NCBI GenBank assembly: GCA_001312505.1
Contig: BBDW01000003.1
Location: 248,001-312,000 of the forward strand
DNA: 64,000 nucleotides
DNA from: Mediterraneibacter faecis JCM 15917
GTDB lineage: Bacteria; Bacillota; Clostridia; Lachnospirales; Lachnospiraceae
Reading direction: 5' to 3'
Part shown: in pieces, positions 1 through 8,885 of the stretch
How positions within the stretch are numbered: the first letter of the stretch is position 1
Layout: each line of letters starts with the position of its first letter
Made by a program: the position numbers and the translations under genes
The notes under the pieces: generated by a model
Seen by the model: only the letters and a program-made list of their open reading frames with translations
What the model was told of the DNA's origin: nothing
The model's database searches: none

Positions 1-148
1 GGTCTGCTTTCGGTTTGCGTGTACCAGTTTCGTACTGTGCCAAACGCACATCAGCACTCTTTTCTGGAAAACCGATTGCTGTACCGAGATACTTTTGTGT
101 CATACCACGCATTAGTCTGAAAAAATGTATTCTTTCGCTGATAGCCAT
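1..148 (-). CDS. XRE-family transcriptional regulator, N-terminal part (runs off window)
   Basis: The minus-strand reading frame starts at 148 behind an AAGGAG site and continues past the window edge. About 49 residues are visible: an N-terminal helix, the helix-turn-helix segment, and a QYETG-type motif followed by KPKAD, which is typical of Cro/C1 repressors. It resembles the start of the XRE protein at 8361-8885. It lies divergent to the excisionase-integrase operon, so it probably represses the promoter at 254-282. The C-terminal domain is not visible. Confidence 0.75.
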   Translation of the reverse strand, partial: MAISERIHFFRLMRGMTQKYLGTAIGFPEKSADVRLAQYETGTRKPKAD

Positions 149-253
149 AATGATACGCTCCTTTTATATTTAGTGAAATAAGTATAGCAGAAATGTTTAG
201 TGGAAGTCAAGAAAAACCGAAACAAAAATGTTTAATATTTTCTTTGCAACCAC

Positions 254-282
254 TTGACAATAGCAAATATGTTTAGTAAAAT
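254..282 (+). promoter_or_regulatory. Promoter of the E1 excisionase-integrase operon with repeated operator-like motifs
   Basis: TTGACA at 254-259 and TAAAAT at 277-282 are separated by 17 bp. The motif ATGTTTAGT or a close variant recurs near 190, 230, 268 and 300. The copy at 268 lies inside the promoter, and an inverted partner (AATTAAACAAATAT) follows at about 291. This is what one expects for binding by the divergent XRE regulator, but that link is inferred. Confidence 0.6.
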
Positions 283-299
283 AAATTACGAATTAAACA

Positions 300-600
300 A
301 ATATGCTTAATGCGACAACTGAATGACCGTCCGAAAAGCCAAACCGCCAAGACCTCGTCGGAGCAAGTTCCGTATCGTTCGCTTGTGTGCAAGCACAAAA
401 GCTCATTCGCTGCACTGCTCCTCCTCTTCCCCCCCAAAAGTCTCCGACTTTTCGGGAACCCCCCCTATACGAGCGAGCGCCTGATGTACTGCGGTGCATT
501 GGGACAGCACAGCGCCTGCCGACAAGCAGGAGTGCCTGTTGGAACTTTAACACGGAGAAAGCGGCAAGCAAAAAATTATTTTAAGAAAGGAAGAAAAAGG
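300..600. other. GC-rich untranslated leader with small hairpins
   Basis: No convincing gene lies between 300 and the start codon at 603. The stretch is richer in G and C than its surroundings. It contains short hairpins, for example GCTTG/CAAGC near 385 and CCTGC/GCAGG near 520, and two C7 runs at 429-435 and 459-465. Its base composition matches the oriT-like region at 3.4-3.65 kb. A role as leader RNA or transfer-associated DNA is possible but not shown. Confidence 0.3.
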
Positions 601-602
601 AT

Positions 603-791
603 ATGGAAAACAGATTTATCCGAGCCGAAGATGTGGCTCAGGAACTAAACGTATCAAAACCTTATGCATATAAACTCATCAGACAATTAAATGAGGAATT
701 GAAAGCAAAGGGCTTTATTACGATTGCAGGGCGTGTAAATCGCCAGTATTTTTACGAAAGGCTCTACGGAGCAGGAAAGGGGGAAATGTAA
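603..791 (+). CDS. Small helix-turn-helix protein, excisionase-like
   Basis: This 62-residue protein has a winged-helix/MerR-like DNA-binding fold, visible in the segment EDVAQELNVSKPYAYKLI, with a basic C-terminus. It has an AAGGAAG-type ribosome site and ends directly against the integrase start codon, so the two genes are translationally coupled. Proteins of this size and position next to tyrosine integrases usually act as excisionases (recombination directionality factors). That role is inferred from context. Confidence 0.6.
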   Translation: MENRFIRAEDVAQELNVSKPYAYKLIRQLNEELKAKGFITIAGRVNRQYFYERLYGAGKGEM

Positions 792-1886
792 ATGCCGGTA
801 TTTAAGAATGAAGATAACGGTACTTGGTATGTGATGGCAAGGTATGTGAACTGGAAAGGGGAACGCAAGCAGAAATGCAAGCGTGGCTTTGCTACCAAAC
901 GAGAAGCACAGGAATGGGAAAGAATGTTCAAATTGCAGACTTCTTCAGACCTTGATATGAGTTTTGAAGCCTTTACGGAGCTTTATATCAATGATGTGAA
1001 GAACCGTTTGAAGGAAAACACGTGGCTTACCAAAGAGCATATCATACGCACAAAGATACTTCCGTATTTCGGGAAACTGAAAATCAGCGAGATTTCCACA
1101 AAGGAGATTATTACTTGGCAGAATGAAATGCTTGCCTATCGTGATGAGAAGAAAAAGCCTTATTCACAGACGTATCTGAAAACGCTGCACAATCAGTTGT
1201 CCGCCATTTTCAATCACGCTGTCCGCTACTATGAACTGCGTTCCAATCCTGCGGCAAAGGTGGGAAATATGGGACGTGAGGAACACAAGGAAATGCTGTT
1301 CTGGACAAAGGAAGAATACAAGAAATTCTCTTTTGAGATGATGGACAAGCCTGTTTCCTTTTATGCGTTTGAAATGCTTTACTGGTGCGGTATCCGAGAG
1401 GGCGAGCTGTTAGCTTTGACTCCGGCAGATTTCAACTTTGATAAGGAAACAGTCACAATCAATAAATCCTATCAGCGTTTGAAAGGGCAGGATGTGATTA
1501 CTTCTCCGAAAACGAAAAAGAGCAACCGCACGATTAAAATGCCGAAGTTTCTGTGTGAGGAAATGAAAGAATATCTCGGTATGCTTTACGGATTGAAGAA
1601 GAAAGACCGTATCTTTACGGTGACGAAAAGCTATCTTCATCACGAGATGGACAGAGGGGGGGCAAAGGCGGCAGGCGTGAAGCGTATCCGCATTCACGAT
1701 CTCCGTCACAGCCACATTTCACTCTTGATTGATATGGGCTTTTCTGCGGTGGCGATTGCTGACCGAGTTGGTCACGAAAGTATTGATATTACTTATCAGT
1801 ACGCACACCTCTTTCCGTCAAAGCAGATTGAGATGGCAGAAAAATTAGATGATTTAGGGAAAGGAGATTTTGAAAATGTCAGCTAA
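792..1886 (+). CDS. Tyrosine recombinase/integrase, Tn916-type, of element E1
   Basis: The 364-residue protein has an N-terminal arm-DNA-binding beta domain (about residues 1-45, with the GTWYV and FATKREAQEWE segments). A SAM-like core-binding domain follows (about 55-150), then the catalytic domain. The catalytic residues are visible: Arg in GIREGELL, His-x-x-Arg in HDLRHSH, His in GHES and Tyr in QYAHLF. It catalyses integration and excision of the element. A G7 run at 1656-1662 inserts one extra Gly in a DRGAK-type motif. Its end overlaps the next gene by 11 bp. Confidence 0.92.
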   Translation: MPVFKNEDNGTWYVMARYVNWKGERKQKCKRGFATKREAQEWERMFKLQTSSDLDMSFEAFTELYINDVKNRLKENTWLTKEHIIRTKILPYFGKLKISEISTKEIITWQNEMLAYRDEKKKPYSQTYLKTLHNQLSAIFNHAVRYYELRSNPAAKVGNMGREEHKEMLFWTKEEYKKFSFEMMDKPVSFYAFEMLYWCGIREGELLALTPADFNFDKETVTINKSYQRLKGQDVITSPKTKKSNRTIKMPKFLCEEMKEYLGMLYGLKKKDRIFTVTKSYLHHEMDRGGAKAAGVKRIRIHDLRHSHISLLIDMGFSAVAIADRVGHESIDITYQYAHLFPSKQIEMAEKLDDLGKGDFENVS

Positions 1887-2211
1887 GAACAGAGATAACA
1901 AAAATCGTTGGAGGAATATCACAGTAGGGTTTCGAGTATCGCCCGAAGAAAACGAACTCATTAACAGAGCTGTAGCTCTATCAGGATTGCCAAAACAGGA
2001 GTATTGTTACCGCCGTTGCTTAAATCAGGATGTGGTGGTACAGGGCAATCCGAGAGTGTATAAGGCGTTGAAAACGGAATTTGCCACAGTCCTTGCGGAA
2101 CTGAAAAGGATTGAAGCAGGAAAAGGTGTGGATGATGAACTGCTGAGTGTAATAGAACTGATTTCCATTATTCTCGGCGGTTTGAAAGGAGAGGATGCGA
2201 ATGGAGAATAA
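1876..2211 (+). CDS. MobC-like relaxosome accessory protein
   Basis: This 111-residue protein has a ribbon-helix-helix start: a basic N-terminus followed by VGFRVSPEENELINRAVALSG and an EYCYRR segment. The pattern is that of plasmid mobilization MobC/relaxosome proteins, which bind near oriT and help the relaxase. I chose the ATG at 1876 because AAGGAG lies upstream; a longer start at 1870 is possible. It sits between the integrase and the AAA ATPase in one operon. Confidence 0.6.
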   Translation: MSAKNRDNKNRWRNITVGFRVSPEENELINRAVALSGLPKQEYCYRRCLNQDVVVQGNPRVYKALKTEFATVLAELKRIEAGKGVDDELLSVIELISIILGGLKGEDANGE

Positions 2212-3358
2212 AAAAGAAATGACTATTCCAAATGTATCTGCGGCAACAGATGCGGAACAGTCACTTTCCAAATGTACTGACAATAGTATAGTCAATCAGG
2301 ATACGGATTTCAAGGGGGGGTACGAGCAATCTTTTGAAGAAATGCAAAGGGAAATACTCAGACAGTTAGACCCTTCCTATCTGAAAACAGTATCAATGAC
2401 AACGCTGTATGATACGGTGTTTGAGGTTCAGACACCACTTATCGACGGTCTGCTCCAAAGGGGGGGAACTTACCTTTTCGTAGGTTCCCCGAAAGTGGGA
2501 AAGAGCTTTATGATGGCACAGCTTGCCTATCATATCAGCACAGGCACACCGCTTTGGAGTATAAGGTGCGTAAGGCAACGGTGCTTTATTTTGCCCTTGA
2601 AGATGATTACCCACGTTTGCAGAAGCGATTGTTTCAGATGTTCGGTGCAAAGGAGACAGGCAATCTGTATTTCGCAACGGAATGTAAAACGGTCAATGGC
2701 GGACTGGAAGAACAGATAAGAGGTTTATGAGGGAACACCCAGACACAGGCTTGATTATCATAGACACCTTAAAGCGTGTGCGTGAAGCAGGCGGAGCAGA
2801 TTACAGCTACGCAAGTGATTATGATGTTGTGGCAAGGCTGAAAGCGTTGGCAGACAGTTACAAGGTTTCAATGCTTATTGTTCATCATACACGCAAACAA
2901 AAATCGGAAGATATATTCGATATGATTTCAGGCACGAATGGTCTGATGGGTGCGGCAGACGGTGCATTTGTTCTCAGTAAGGACAAGCGTACTTCCAACA
3001 ATGCCACACTTGATGTTGCTGGCAGAGACCAGCAGGATATGAAAATCCATCTTGTAAGGGACAGCGAGCGATTGGTGTGGAACTTTGCAAAATCGGAAAC
3101 GGAGATGTGGAAAGAACCGCCCGAACCTCTGCTTGAGAAGATAGCGGATACGCTCTTTTCGGAAAGTGACAGATGGGAAGGAACTGCTTCGGAACTTTGC
3201 GAAAGGCTTGCGGTGGATATAAAGCCGAATGTACTTTCTTTAAGGCTCAGTATCAACGCAAGCAGCTGTTTCGTGATTACGGTATCCGTTATCAGAACAG
3301 CCGCACACACGACGGAAGAAAGGTTTCACTTTGGAAAGAAACCGAGCAGACGGCGTGA
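2201..3358 (+). CDS. AAA/RecA-like ATPase of mobilizable elements (RepA-type), frameshifted
   Basis: Together the fragments encode a RecA-like ATPase with Walker A GSPKVGKS and a Walker B-like LIIIDTLKR followed by VHHTRK, as in the RepA/helicase family of Firmicutes integrative elements. The frame breaks near 2562, where one G appears lost in a TGGGAG context, and near 3257, where one A appears lost. The final frame ends at 3358. G7 runs at 2314 and 2460 each add one Gly, the second just before the P-loop. The start at 2201 has AAAGGAGAGG six bases upstream and overlaps the mobC-like gene. Its role in element replication or maintenance is inferred. Confidence 0.7.
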
Positions 3359-3499
3359 CAAACGGTGTCAAAGGTGTCAATGTTTTTGAGAGCAGCACGC
3401 TGTGAAAAACATTGTCACCATCGTCACACTTTGACACCGGATAAAGTTTAGGGGGGGAGTGTGCAGAGAGTGCCTTTTCAAAGGCGGCTCTTTGGTCTC

Positions 3500-3652
3500 G
3501 CCTGCTGGCTCGGTCGGTTCGCAGGCGTGTGTGCCACCGGCACACGCTCACCCCTCGGAGAGCCTTCGGAGAACGCAAAACCTGTTTACAGGTCGCATTT
3601 TTGATGGGTGTACCCGTCAAAGTGCTTTTGCGTTACTTTTGACAAAAGTAAC
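3500..3652 (+). other. Candidate origin of transfer (oriT) with several hairpins
   Basis: The non-coding stretch 3359-3694 directly precedes the relaxase and is GC-rich. It holds inverted repeats GCCTGC/GCAGGC (3500-3505/3521-3526), GTGTGCC/GGCACAC (3529-3535/3539-3545), an imperfect 10-bp pair at 3601-3620, and near-perfect 10-bp arms GTTACTTTTG/CAAAAGTAAC at 3632-3652. Hairpins just upstream of a MobV gene are the usual layout of an oriT. The nick site cannot be placed from sequence alone. A G7 run lies at 3451-3457. Confidence 0.5.
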
Positions 3653-3694
3653 AAAACCTGAGAATGTTGAAATTTACAGATGGGAGATGAAAAA

Positions 3695-4858
3695 ATGCAG
3701 AGAACGATAAGTGCAATGGTCGGTAAAGGCTCGGTCAATCACAATAGCCGAAAGTTCCGAGCAGAAAATGTAGACGGAACTCGTACTCATCTCAATATCG
3801 ACTACTGCAATGAAAATATAAAGACAGTTTATCACGAATTGTTTGATGAAGCATTGGAAAGATACAATGCCAAGCAGATAAGGTCAGACCGAAAGATAAA
3901 AGATTATTATGAAAAAATCCGAAGTTCCAAGCAGGAAAAACCGTTCCACGAAATCATTTTACAGGTGGGCGGTAAGGGAAATATGAACGCCGATACGGAA
4001 AACGGAGAACTGGCAAAGCAGATTTTAGATGAATACTATCAGGGTTTTCAGGAGCGAAATCCACAGCTTCGGGTGTTCTCGGCTCATCTGCATATGGATG
4101 AAGCTACACCACATCTGCACATAGATTTTGTACCTTTTACCACAGGCAGCAAGCGTGGACTTGATACAAGAGTGTCACTAAAGCAGGCTCTTGCAACGCA
4201 AGGTTTTAAGGGCGGCAGTCGTGGCGATACGGAGTGGTCGCAATGGATACAGTCCGAAAAAGAACAGCTTGCGGCGGTGATGGAACGTTATGGGATTGAG
4301 TGGGAACATTTAGGCACACACGAAAAACATCTTTCTGTTTTGGATTATAAAAAGCAGGAAAGAGAAAAAGAAGTGGCGGCATTAGGTGCGAAAATCGAGC
4401 AGAAACAGATTGAATTTGATGTGTTGTCGGAACGAGTATTGAACTATGATAAGGCAAAAGACGAGCTGTCAAATCTTGAAATAGAGCTTGATACTGCACC
4501 GAAATATCAGTTGCCAGAACCAGAGAAATTTATGACTGCAAAGGCATATAAAACCAAAATGGCAGAGCCGGTTGTAAGGAAATTGAAGCAACTTGTCAAA
4601 ACGGTGCTTGCCCGCTGCTTTGAGGGGGGGTGGGACAACTATCATAGGCTGAATACAGCGAATGCACAGTTATACCGCACCAATCAGCGTTTGGAGAAAG
4701 TCAATGAAAGATTGACCGAAGAAAACAAAATCCTAAAAGCAGAAAATAAAGATTACAGCCTGCTCCGTAAGGTTTTTGGTCGCAAACAGATAGATGATTT
4801 GTTGGAGCAGGCAAGAACAGTTAAAGGTCGCAAGCGTGATAATACACGATCACGATAG
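3695..4858 (+). CDS. MobV-family relaxase (Pre/Mob)
   Basis: The protein of about 387 residues carries the MobV metal-binding motif HLHMDEATPHLHIDF (about residues 130-145), preceded by a conserved FHEIILQVGG strand. The C-terminal half is coiled coil (about 220-390). It nicks oriT and leads DNA transfer of E1 using conjugation machinery supplied in trans. I prefer the ATG at 3695 because GGGAG lies 8-10 bases upstream; an in-frame ATG at 3680 lacks a ribosome site. A G7 run at 4624-4630 adds one Gly. Confidence 0.88.
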   Translation: MQRTISAMVGKGSVNHNSRKFRAENVDGTRTHLNIDYCNENIKTVYHELFDEALERYNAKQIRSDRKIKDYYEKIRSSKQEKPFHEIILQVGGKGNMNADTENGELAKQILDEYYQGFQERNPQLRVFSAHLHMDEATPHLHIDFVPFTTGSKRGLDTRVSLKQALATQGFKGGSRGDTEWSQWIQSEKEQLAAVMERYGIEWEHLGTHEKHLSVLDYKKQEREKEVAALGAKIEQKQIEFDVLSERVLNYDKAKDELSNLEIELDTAPKYQLPEPEKFMTAKAYKTKMAEPVVRKLKQLVKTVLARCFEGGWDNYHRLNTANAQLYRTNQRLEKVNERLTEENKILKAENKDYSLLRKVFGRKQIDDLLEQARTVKGRKRDNTRSR

Positions 4859-4884
4859 ACAAAAATCACAGGAGGAAAAGGAAA

Positions 4885-5263
4885 ATGACAAAGACAATTT
4901 TTGAAGAAATGGGCGGAACTTATAGACAGGTGGGTGATTATTTATTGCCGAACATCACAGTACCAGCCGAAGAAGAAATAGAGCCGATTGGTTTATGGGG
5001 GGAAACGACATGCAAGGCATTTAAAGGAACACTATAAAGTGTTATATATGAACCTGCTGACAAGCGGAAAGCTGCATAGTTATCTTGCAGAAGTCGATAA
5101 GCAAGCAGAGGATATGTTTCTTCGACTGGTAAAGGAATATGCCGACAGACAAGATGTGACGGAACAATTAAAGAAAGATAATCCCTACGAATGGATTGGA
5201 AGAATGAATAATATTCAGGCTTGTGTGAGGGAAGTTGTAGGAACGGAGTTGATTTACACATAA
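4885..5263 (+). CDS. TnpV-like transposon-encoded protein, frameshifted
   Basis: It starts at ATG 4885 behind GGAGGAAAAG with MTKTIFEEMGGTY, the hallmark N-terminus of TnpV proteins found in Firmicutes mobilizable elements. The frame breaks at the G6 run 4997-5002, where removing one G restores an LWGKRHARHLKEH continuation. The rest then reads to the stop at 5263, giving about 125 residues. TnpV is a small, mostly helical accessory protein whose exact function is unknown. It closes the mobility module of E1, and cargo genes follow. Confidence 0.65.
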
Positions 5264-5408
5264 GCGTTTTACGGTATGGTGCTCCTGCGTTTGCTGGAGT
5301 GCTGTGGTTGTGGTTGTAAAGAGGTTGTGAAAGATTGAATTTCGTAATGGTTGGATGTATAATTAGGAAGTGAAAATTTTAATTTGCACTTCCATAAGGT
5401 GAAATGTA

Positions 5409-5437
5409 TTGACACAAAAAATACAGTATGATAGTAT
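5409..5437 (+). promoter_or_regulatory. Promoter of the ABC-F/lnu cargo
   Basis: TTGACA at 5409-5414 and TAGTAT at 5432-5437 are separated by 17 bp. A long leader of roughly 270 bases follows before the ABC-F start codon, containing a minimal peptide ORF and a terminator hairpin. Confidence 0.55.
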
Positions 5438-5481
5438 TGCCATTAGAAGAAAGAAAGGCACATTTTGTGTAAGGTGAGGAA

Positions 5482-5496
5482 ATGATTAATAGATAA
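5482..5496 (+). promoter_or_regulatory. Four-residue leader peptide ORF of the ABC-F attenuator
   Basis: An ATG at 5482 with the ribosome site AAGGTGAGG encodes Met-Ile-Asn-Arg and then a stop. Tiny, well-initiated ORFs upstream of ABC-F and Erm genes commonly sense stalled ribosomes. Its position between the promoter and the terminator hairpin at 5630-5667 suggests the same role here. No experimental evidence is available from sequence. Confidence 0.45.
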
Positions 5497-5629
5497 TTTG
5501 ATTTAAGTAAGACACATATAGTTATTGAGCCTGTAGAGAATAGGTTTGTTTTGTGTACGCTTAAGTTGGATTATCGCAAGAGGCATTTCCTTTGTTTTCC
5601 TTTTGGAAAAGAAATAAGGGTCTATTTAG

Positions 5630-5667
5630 CGAGTCTATTTTTGCGTATGCAAAAAAGACTCGTTTTT
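5630..5667 (+). terminator. Intrinsic terminator/attenuator upstream of the ABC-F gene
   Basis: The arms CGAGTCT and AGACTCG enclose inner arms TTTTTGC/GCAAAAA, and the stem is followed directly by TTTTT at 5663-5667. It stands about 50 bases before the ABC-F start codon, so in the uninduced state it should stop transcription. Upstream pieces such as the CTTTTGGAAAAG segment near 5600 could form an alternative fold, but I did not model it. Confidence 0.7.
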
Positions 5668-5716
5668 GTGTGTTCAAAATAATAATTGGCTCAGACTTCG
5701 AAAAGGAGAAACTTTA

Positions 5717-7266
5717 ATGTTGCAGATAAAAAATTAAATTTAACACATAAAAAAGACCTGAGAATAATTCTTAATGATTTCAACCTTGTGCTAAATGATG
5801 GAGATAAGGCAGTTATTATTGGAGAAGAGGGAAATGGGAAATCGACATTAATGAAGTGGATATACAATCCGTCGCTTGTAGAAAACTATATAGAAGCAGA
5901 TGGGGAAAGGATAATGGGACACGAACGTCTTGGTTATCTTCCGCAGGAGATGCTCGATGAAGATAAGGAAAAAACAATATACGAATATTTTTCTGAAGAG
6001 GAAATATTCTGGGAGAAAACGCCTAAAGAATTGTCTGTTATTGTGGGAAAATTTGGAATGAAAAATGATTTTTTCTACAGTAACCAGACAATGGGTAGTC
6101 TTTCAGGAGGCGAAAAAGTCAAGACACAACTTATGAGGCTTTTCATTCGCGATGTTTCTGTGCTGTTGTTGGACGAACCTTCCAATGACATCGACATTGC
6201 GACGCTTACATTACTGGAAAAAATCATAAATGACTGGAAGCACATTGTGCTTTTTATTTCACACGATGAAACGCTGATAGAGCGTACTGCCAACATGGTG
6301 ATACATATCGAGCAGATTATACGAAAAACAAAGGCGAGATATACCGTGGCAAAGCTTCCCTATAGACGCTATGTGGAAGAACGGCTTCATAAATTTGAAA
6401 TCCAAAAACAGCGGGCACTGAGTGACCGTAGGGAGAAAAAGATTCGCGATGAAAAATATCAAAGAGTTATGCAGAGTGTACAAGGTGCATTAAGAAGTTG
6501 TACCAGACAAGCACCGTCTGTTGCCAAAAACTTAAAGGACAAAATGCATACGGTTAAGGCAATGGAACGAAGATTTGAAAAAGAAGATGAAAATATGACT
6601 CAGATGCCGGAACAGGAAGAAGCAATCTTTGTCAAATTAGGGGGGGATGAAAACTCACACATTCCCGCAGGAAAAACGGTCATAGAATATGAACTTTCAA
6701 AGCTTGTGACTCCGGATGGCAAAAGAATTTTAGCAGAAGGAATTCATTTAAAAATAAAAGGTTCAGAAAAAATCTGTATGATAGGAGCCAACGGGGGGCA
6801 GGAAAAACGACTCTTCTAAAAAAGATAGCGGAAGAACTCCTAAATCGGAATGACATTAAAGCAGAATATATGCCTCAAACTTATGAAGACCTGCTGGATT
6901 TGGATGTTACACCGGTTGATTACCTTGATAAAACAGGAGATAAAGAAGAGCGTACAAGAATTAGAACATACCTTGGTTCACTTAAATACACACCAGATGA
7001 AATGGAGCATCCGATTCGGGAGTTATCAGGCGGACAAAAGGCGAAAGTGCTTCTCTTGAGGATGAGCTTAAGTGGTGCAAATGTTCTTATTCTGGATGAA
7101 CCGACAAGAAATTTTTCACCATTGTCCGGTCCGGTAATAAGAAAAATGCTCCGAGAATTTCCGGGGGGCTGTCATTAGCATTTCTCACGATAGAAAGTAT
7201 ATTGAAGAGGTGTGCGATAAAATATATCAGCTAAATCCTAATGGATTACAGCTAATTGGTGATTGA
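5717..7266 (+). CDS. ABC-F family ribosomal-protection-type ATPase, frameshifted
   Basis: Two ABC domains are visible. Domain 1 has Walker A GEEGNGKST, signature LSGGEK and Walker B LLLDEPSNDID. Domain 2 has an expected GANGAGKTT, signature LSGGQK and LILDEPTRN, followed by a SISHDR switch. There are no membrane segments, as expected of ABC-F proteins, which act on the ribosome. ATG 5717 with AAAGGAG is the likely start. The frame breaks near 5735 (one T lost), at G6 6793-6798 (two extra G) and at G6 7163-7168 (one extra G). Its leader attenuator and the lnu-like neighbour suggest resistance to lincosamide/streptogramin/pleuromutilin-type drugs; the exact class cannot be assigned. Confidence 0.82.
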
Positions 7267-7349
7267 TAACAAAAAGGATGAAAGACTGACAATTTCAGGC
7301 TTTTAGTGAGTTGGAAAGCATACAAAGATTTGAATTTGGAGGATAGATT

Positions 7350-7847
7350 ATGGTACGTACAGAAGATGCATGTGAAATTATAAAATATGCTTTGCAAAAC
7401 GAAATTAAAGTATATTTAGATGGCGGATGGGGTGTTGATGCACTTCTTAAAAGAGAATCAAGAATACACAATGATATTGATTTGTTTGTTGAACTGAAAC
7501 ATTATCATGATTATATTTATGTGATTAAGCAGCATGGATTTGAGGAAGTAAATACTGATTATACAACGGATGGTCATACTGTCTGGAAAGATGATAAACA
7601 AAGAATCATTGATTTACATTGTTTTGAATTTACAGATGACGGAATTGTTTATGAGGGAGATATATTTCCATCAAAAACTTTTTCCGGTATTGGAAAAGTT
7701 GGAGATATAACTGTTTCTTGTATTGAACCATTGAGTCAGGTAATGCTTCATTTGGGATATGAACACGATAAAAATGATGTGCATGATGTGATGCTGTTGT
7801 GTGAAACATTTCAAATAGCAATACCAGATGAATATAAGGAAAAGTAA
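7350..7847 (+). CDS. Lincosamide nucleotidyltransferase-like protein (Lnu family)
   Basis: The 165-residue protein has the nucleotidyltransferase signature DGGWGVDALL (about 27-36) and HNDIDLFVE, which carries the paired Asp metal ligands (about 45-53). An HTVWKDDKQRIIDLHCFE segment follows, as in Lnu(C/D)-like and related antibiotic nucleotidyltransferases. It would adenylylate a lincosamide or aminoglycoside hydroxyl. The length matches Lnu proteins of about 160-165 residues. It lies 83 bp after the ABC-F gene and probably shares its transcript. The drug specificity is inferred. Confidence 0.7.
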   Translation: MVRTEDACEIIKYALQNEIKVYLDGGWGVDALLKRESRIHNDIDLFVELKHYHDYIYVIKQHGFEEVNTDYTTDGHTVWKDDKQRIIDLHCFEFTDDGIVYEGDIFPSKTFSGIGKVGDITVSCIEPLSQVMLHLGYEHDKNDVHDVMLLCETFQIAIPDEYKEK

Positions 7848-7947
7848 AATTTCAGTTTTGTGTTGAATCTCTAAGCAAAATAGCTTATAATTTGACATGC
7901 TACATATAGTTATTATCCACAGTTATCGAGTAGGTGTTATCAATGCC

Positions 7948-8153
7948 GATAACAAAATGATAACATTAGCTCGTATAGGCAGGATAATATGGATATATCA
8001 AATAATCAAAAGAACGAGAAACATTACAGAGAATAATTCCTAAACAAAAAGCGTTAGTCTTTGTAGAGTTCGAATAGGATTTTGCAAAAATAGACCCAGT
8101 ATTTATGCGGGTTCCAAGCAAATTCCGTTATTTTTTGGCAACGGACTGGCAAC
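7948..8153. other. Attachment-site junction J1 (E1/E2)
   Basis: Left arm: GATAAC-AAAAT-GATAAC at 7948-7964. Core: gagttcgaat at 8066-8075. Right arm: GGCAAC-GGACT-GGCAAC at 8137-8153. Both arms are hexamers repeated with an 11-bp period. The distances, 118 bp from left arm to core and 71 bp from core to right arm, recur at the other three junctions. This fits arm-type and core-type sites of Tn916-like integrases. The rest of 7,848-8,360 shows no gene. Confidence 0.6.
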
Positions 8154-8197
8154 ACTTTTTGCAATATTCCTTGAATAAAATTATATTTCTATAACAT

Positions 8198-8256
8198 AAA
8201 AACCTTACTGATGAACTGTTTCCCAAATTGGAAAGAGCAGTCAGTAAGGTTTTTTT
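8198..8256 (+). terminator. Strong intrinsic terminator
   Basis: AACCTTACTGA (8201-8211) pairs with TCAGTAAGGTT (8241-8251), and the stem is flanked by an A-run before and a T-run after, so it may work in both directions. It separates the J1 junction from the convergent XRE gene. Confidence 0.75.
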
Positions 8257-8360
8257 CTTTTTGTAGTAGCAACGAGCCAAAGTCCAAGCTTGCTTGAGAC
8301 CTTGGCGACCGCTTACAATCTCAGAACGTGCCCTTGGGCACTTCTGATGATTGCATTTCT

Positions 8361-8885
8361 TTATTGATTCTCTTTTTTCAGAGCCTTGATGAGTTCGTCA
8401 GAGAGTTCCTGAGACGGAATCTTTGCCCGAATCTCAGAGGTGTCCAATTCCGGATAGTTATATCGCCAGTTATCGTATTCTTCCTGGCTGATCTCTCCGG
8501 CTTCCAGTTTTGCAGCCATTTGCTGCCATGCATGAAAAGGTTCAAACAGATGCTGATATTCTTTTTGTTCCCGGTCAAGTCGGAGGCAGAGTTCTCCGTC
8601 AATTTCTCCGATCTTAATGCCATACATATCTTCCAGTGCAAAGAGGGTGTGCATGAGACCGAGATAGGAGTCAATGTTCGGGACATTGATGGCTCTGGTG
8701 CTTACACCGAAGATCTGTGCCATTTCTTTGACCAGATCAGCTTTAGGGGGGGTTCTGGCTTCTGTCTCGTACTGCGCCACACGAACATCCGAAGTCTTTC
8801 CAAGGAATCCAAGAAGTTCGCCAAGCTCCTTCTGTTTCATACCTTTTCTGTTTCTGAAAAATTTAATACGTTTTCCAAATGCCAT
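8361..8885 (-). CDS. XRE-family transcriptional regulator of E2
   Basis: The 174-residue protein has an N-terminal Cro/C1 helix-turn-helix (about residues 5-60, with KQKELGELLGF and VAQYE). A C-terminal helical domain follows that is shared with other element-borne regulators. The reverse complement of a G7 run at 8746-8752 inserts one extra Pro in an ARTPKAD-type motif. An AGGAGA site precedes the start at 8885. The promoter with a palindromic operator at 9062-9090 on the other strand is the obvious target, so this is probably the repressor of E2 excision or cargo genes. Confidence 0.8.
   Translation of the reverse strand: MAFGKRIKFFRNRKGMKQKELGELLGFLGKTSDVRVAQYETEARTPPKADLVKEMAQIFGVSTRAINVPNIDSYLGLMHTLFALEDMYGIKIGEIDGELCLRLDREQKEYQHLFEPFHAWQQMAAKLEAGEISQEEYDNWRYNYPELDTSEIRAKIPSQELSDELIKALKKENQ

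Larger units (their letters stand above)
1..8075. mobile_element. E1: mobilizable integrative element carrying ABC-F and lnu-like cargo (left end outside window)
   Basis: An integrase, excisionase-like gene, MobC, oriT-like hairpins, MobV relaxase and TnpV form the mobility part. Resistance-type cargo follows up to the junction at about 8,066. No conjugation (type IV secretion) genes are present, so it should depend on a helper. The right boundary is set by the GATAAC-N5-GATAAC pair at 7948-7964 and the core at 8066-8075. The left end lies before the window. Confidence 0.6.

Noticed and set aside
310..648. ORF of 112 codons before the excisionase gene
   Set aside because: It has no ribosome site, odd composition, overlaps the next gene and is driven by inflated C runs.
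7848..8200. Integron-type attC sites at the junctions
   Set aside because: There is no integron integrase and no attC-like imperfect long palindrome. The 6+5+6 direct repeats fit Tn916-type arm sites better.
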